Assembly: GCA_026120185.1 (NCBI GenBank)
Contig: JANUWF010001281.1
Span: 3,390,501-3,454,500, forward strand
Source: Voacanga thouarsii
Taxonomy: Eukaryota; Streptophyta; Magnoliopsida; Gentianales; Apocynaceae
DNA: 64,000 nucleotides
Direction: 5' to 3'
Made by a program: the position numbers and the translations under genes. Under the pieces are notes generated by a model that worked only from the letters and a program-made list of their open reading frames with translations, was not told where the DNA came from and ran no database searches. How positions within the stretch are numbered: position 1 is the stretch's first letter; each line of letters opens with the position of its first letter. This document shows, in pieces, positions 60,856-64,000 of this stretch.

Positions 60856-61219
60856 CTGTGGACAATTAAAGAGAAATTAAAAAACCAATTCATATTGAGA
60901 AAACAAAAATCAGAAGACTTCCCATTATTTAGAATAAAAAAAAAATCATTTAGAAGAATTAATGGGGTAACAAAGTTGTGAAAGTTAGCCAGTAGGGAAT
61001 GAACATTATTCAGAATACTTCCCAAACATGACATCACTGATATATGTACTATTAAATATATGCTCATCCTACAATTTATGTGACAATCTCTAACTACTAC
61101 AGTCTTGATATGTTTTTCACAATCAAAAGGCCCATCCCTTGATTTGCTACTAGTTAAAATACCACCAACAACAACCCCTCCTTCCATAAAAGAGCAAATA
61201 CAAAAATTCCCCCACTTAC

Positions 61220-61291
61220 ATGTTAAGTGCATGATTTTATCAAGGCAGTCTGGTGGTGAGGCTATTTCAACTACAAGGTCCTTTTTTGCTT
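61220..61291 (-). CDS. Candidate 72-nt exon (minus strand)
   Basis: A perfect branch-point-like TACTAAT and acceptor ATTTATTTAG precede a 72-nt stretch with one open frame (AKKDLVVEIASPPDCLDKIM...), followed by donor ACAT|GTAAGT. It lies inside a longer open stretch (60849-61319 minus) whose remaining residues do not look protein-like. The family is not recognised. Confidence 0.25.
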
Positions 61292-62093
61292 CTAAATAAA
61301 TTAGTAATTTAGAGACCAAATAGAATATCCCATTGGTTAAAAAAAAGTATGAGTAAATATACTAAAAAATTCAGCAAAGAAGTTGCCAACCTATCAGCAT
61401 ATTTGTGATTGTTCGATAATTAGCAATTAGAAGATGTATGCTTTTTCTATATAATTCCGTTATAAGCAGCTCTTATGAATTAATTTTTAAAATTTTTTTT
61501 TGATTGTATAGGTATGAAAATTCTTCTCTAAGATTATAAAACAACAACATAGAGTATTAGATAGCAAAAATAATATGGCAACTTCTTAGTTAGTTGTTCA
61601 TTGTGGATGACTAGGACTCATCCAAAATAATTAATAGTCTTTAAACTTGTCTAAGGTTTTTTTTTTTCATATTAGTTTTAAGTGTAATTGAGAATTAGAA
61701 TTAGAAATTTCTAGAAATTTCGATATGGTGAGAAAAGTGAGGAAAGCAAAAATTATACTAAGATTTTACCTAACTAATAAGGTTATAGATAACTTTTATT
61801 ACAAAATTTAGAGGCATATTGAACTATCTTAGCTTTCCAACTACTAAGAATCAATTTAGTCTAATCAGTACTAGCTTTCTTGTTCTATTCATCTACTTTT
61901 GAATAGCTGTTTTGAGCAATCTGGAGCCCTTTTGGGAACATGGGTTGAAACCAATTAAACATTCTATAGGACCACCAAATTTACTAGGCTCCTACTTAAT
62001 TTGATTTTTCCTGACCAGGGATGGACTCAAAAGGTTCCATGGTCTGCATAATTGGTTCCAAAAAGTTTTAGGATAAGAATTTACAATGGCCTT

Positions 62094-62095
<2 letters not shown>

Positions 62096-62128
<33 letters not shown>
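62096..62128 (+). repeat. (GT)n microsatellite
   Basis: About 16 copies of GT in otherwise non-repetitive DNA. Confidence 0.95.
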
Positions 62129-62131
<3 letters not shown>

Positions 62132-62198
62132 GGCCCCTCATTTGTAATGCTACATTATTAAAAAGCATTTTTGCCATGAAACTACTACATTGAATATG

Positions 62199-62309
62199 TT
62201 AATATGGATTTAAAGCTAGGAATTGAAGTATCTCATTCACTCTAGCAGGCCTTTCTGATGCAAACTGGTATGAATTCTTGTTGTCCTTCACTATTTCAAG
62301 AGCACAAAC
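62199..62309 (-). CDS. Candidate terminal exon, 36 codons (minus strand)
   Basis: After an acceptor-like ...GACATAG, one frame is open for 36 codons to a TAA. The first part (VCALEIVKDNKNSYQFASER, then PARVNEILQFLA) has a protein-like mix of charged and hydrophobic residues, unlike nearby random ORFs. The pyrimidine tract before the acceptor is poor. The family is not recognised, and it could be a gene relic. Confidence 0.25.
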   Translation of the reverse strand, partial: VCALEIVKDNKNSYQFASERPARVNEILQFLALNPY

Positions 62310-64000
62310 CTATGTCTTTTATACGCAGAATGTGCAAAAATTTTGAAGACAGAGGAGGCAAAATTATGTAAATTTGCTAAGCTAAGAAGCTACCAAATGA
62401 AGTGTTAGGAATGTAATTCATTGAGCTTCTGACATGGCCAGTTATGATCAAAGTATTCATTAGGTACACAAGAGAAAAGAATCTCACTCAGAGAGTATTT
62501 TGAGTTGAACTCAAGGCTGTCCAAGACCCTAGGTCCGAATTTTACATGTAAATTTTTAATCTAGCCTTACTAAAAAAACATGAATCCATAAATAGTACTC
62601 CTACTACTTTGTTTTCATCCCAAGAGTTTGATTCTAGTTGAGCTGAAAAATGCAAAAGGCAGATCACACAAATTGACTCATGCGGATATTGAACTTTAAC
62701 ATCAACTATGGTTACATTCTAGAGATTGAGAGCTACAATTTTCCATAGAGTAGATTGGTGGCAGGTTTTTAGTATAAGATGGCTAAGATATATAGATGGG
62801 CAAATAGACTAACTCATAAAATTTTAATAGCAATCTCAACTAGTACATAAAGTATAGCAAAACCAAAACTATTGACTTGTATAGCAGATCCAAATCCGTG
62901 AAAATTCAATTATGTAACTACTAAAAGAACTAATAGTTAACTAAGACTAAAATGAAGCAAAGGGTAGAAACAAAAAATTCCCATTAGTTAAAATTTGCAT
63001 TATTCTAAGTAACTGTTACATCAGATATAATAGAAATTTAGAGGAACCATACATTTCAACTTAACGAAATATTGATCCAATTGGAAAATGTATAAAAATC
63101 AAAATAAATTCACAAATACAAAAAAAAAAAAAAAAGAAGTTCCAATTTCAATAAACAACCAACAGGTTCATTTAATTTAGCACTAGCATCAGAATTAACA
63201 AACATTCTAAATTCTGATGGGTTCTGCCTAAGAAAAATAAATAAAGGAAATAGCCTACTGTTCACTTTCACATTCCTCAACAAAGCATACTAAACCTGAT
63301 CCAAAAATCCAAGAAAATCTTTCTATTCATTTGCATTCAATGAATTGTGCATTCATGGATAGAAAGCAATCAATTCACAAAACCACACAGACCCCTGAAA
63401 ATAAATTTATAAAGATGTATGCACTTATACCAAACAAATTACTATCCATTTAATTCATAGAATCCACCAATAGTTATTTTAAGATAAACTAAAATTTTGA
63501 TTATGCAAAAAAAAAAAAAAAAAAAGAGCTTTGTTTAAAGGCTCTGACTAATTCCCACAACATATTAGCAAAAATTTTAAAAAGTTTTCAACTTACCAAT
63601 TATCTCTATCATTTTTTTCTGATGCTATTAGTTAGCCTATCAACAAGTGGGTTCGACTCCTATAACCCCCATCTAGAAAAATAGAAAGAGTAGTGTTCCT
63701 CACTTCATCAAGTAGTCATCTACCTGATGCAGTACTATAGGGTGGAGGCTTCCTAATCGGCTAGGTGAAGACAAGGTCAATGCCACTCAATTACTGGACT
63801 CCGAGGCTAACCTCCTACTCACAATCAGGGGGTTCAACTAGGACAGTGATAATGGTGGTGATTTAATGGAAGACAGCTAAACTGCTTCACACAGCAATTG
63901 ACTTTACCTAGGTTGAAGAAGAAACATAGATGACTTGGAGGTGAAGAAGAAACACGGTGCTCGAGGGGGTTTCGATATGAAGAAGAAAATATAGACTGAA
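62310..64000. other. Non-repetitive region with poly-A runs
   Basis: A-runs at 63120-63135 and 63507-63525 could be retroposon tails. On the minus strand a good acceptor (ATTTATTTTCAG, about 63396-63407) and a donor (CAG|GTTTAG, about 63295) bracket a stretch without a long frame, which would suit an untranslated exon. GTGGGTTCGACTCC at 63646-63660 is B-box-like, but no tRNA can be folded around it. The last 150 bp repeat GGTGAAGAAGAAACA-type words. Confidence 0.3.

Noticed and set aside
60849..61319. 156-codon minus-strand ORF as a complete gene
   Set aside because: Only the 61220-61291 part looks protein-like. The rest is biased by AT-rich sequence, and the ORF runs through splice-like sites.
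63640..63690. tRNA gene suggested by GTGGGTTCGACTCC
   Set aside because: The B-box-like word is present, but no acceptor stem, anticodon arm or A box could be paired around it.

Overview
This window looks like transposon-packed, AT-rich intergenic DNA of a flowering plant, probably a eudicot. The evidence is the plant-type initiator-tRNA-Met primer sites, the Tekay/Del, Athila and Ty1/copia retrotransposon proteins, CACTA transposons with 3-bp target duplications, and spliceosomal intron signals. The species cannot be named from sequence alone. No rRNA gene, functional tRNA gene, organelle insert or bacterial feature was seen.

Layout. (1) 1-17,167 is one decayed Ty3/gypsy Tekay-clade element (A) in + orientation. 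A second LTR family (B) interrupts its 5' LTR (1-2,425). A reversed solo LTR of family B (6,511-12,527) interrupts its integrase, and that LTR is itself split by a Ty1/copia-type solo LTR (6,529-8,264). The last two insertions have matching target duplications. (2) 17,168-18,927 is a large CATA/CATG/GA/GATA microsatellite followed by a truncated family-B LTR. (3) 18,938-20,640 is the integrase end and 3' region of an Athila element. (4) About 20,900-25,310 is a tandem array of a ~152-bp AT-rich unit. (5) 25,400-29,660 is lower-copy DNA with a plausible three-exon plus-strand gene. (6) 29,665-30,212 is a 548-bp CACTA MITE. (7) 30,541-38,911 is a reversed ~4.8-kb solo LTR split by a 3.56-kb non-autonomous CACTA element. 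(8) 38,917-46,388 is an older gypsy-type 3' end split by a 5.5-kb CACTA element that carries the same ~152-bp repeat family. (9) 46,389-59,827 is a decayed Ty1/copia element whose 5' LTR holds a 1.2-kb solo LTR and whose 3' LTR holds a 3.86-kb Tekay-type solo LTR. (10) 59,828-64,000 is non-repetitive-looking DNA with weak candidate exons on the minus strand.

Nothing here reads as an intact autonomous transposon. Coding regions carry frameshifts and many stops where conserved Trp, Gln or Arg codons are expected, the direction expected from cytosine-methylation decay. The most interesting non-coding signals are shared by the long LTRs of at least three families: a canonical splice donor and a downstream splice acceptor inside the LTR, a hairpin whose arms differ between families but still pair, a GTTGAGTACTCA module, and a U5 module. 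The second is the ~152-bp repeat found both inside a CACTA transposon and as a separate long array. All family names, splice predictions and nesting orders come from reading the sequence by eye, without database searches.
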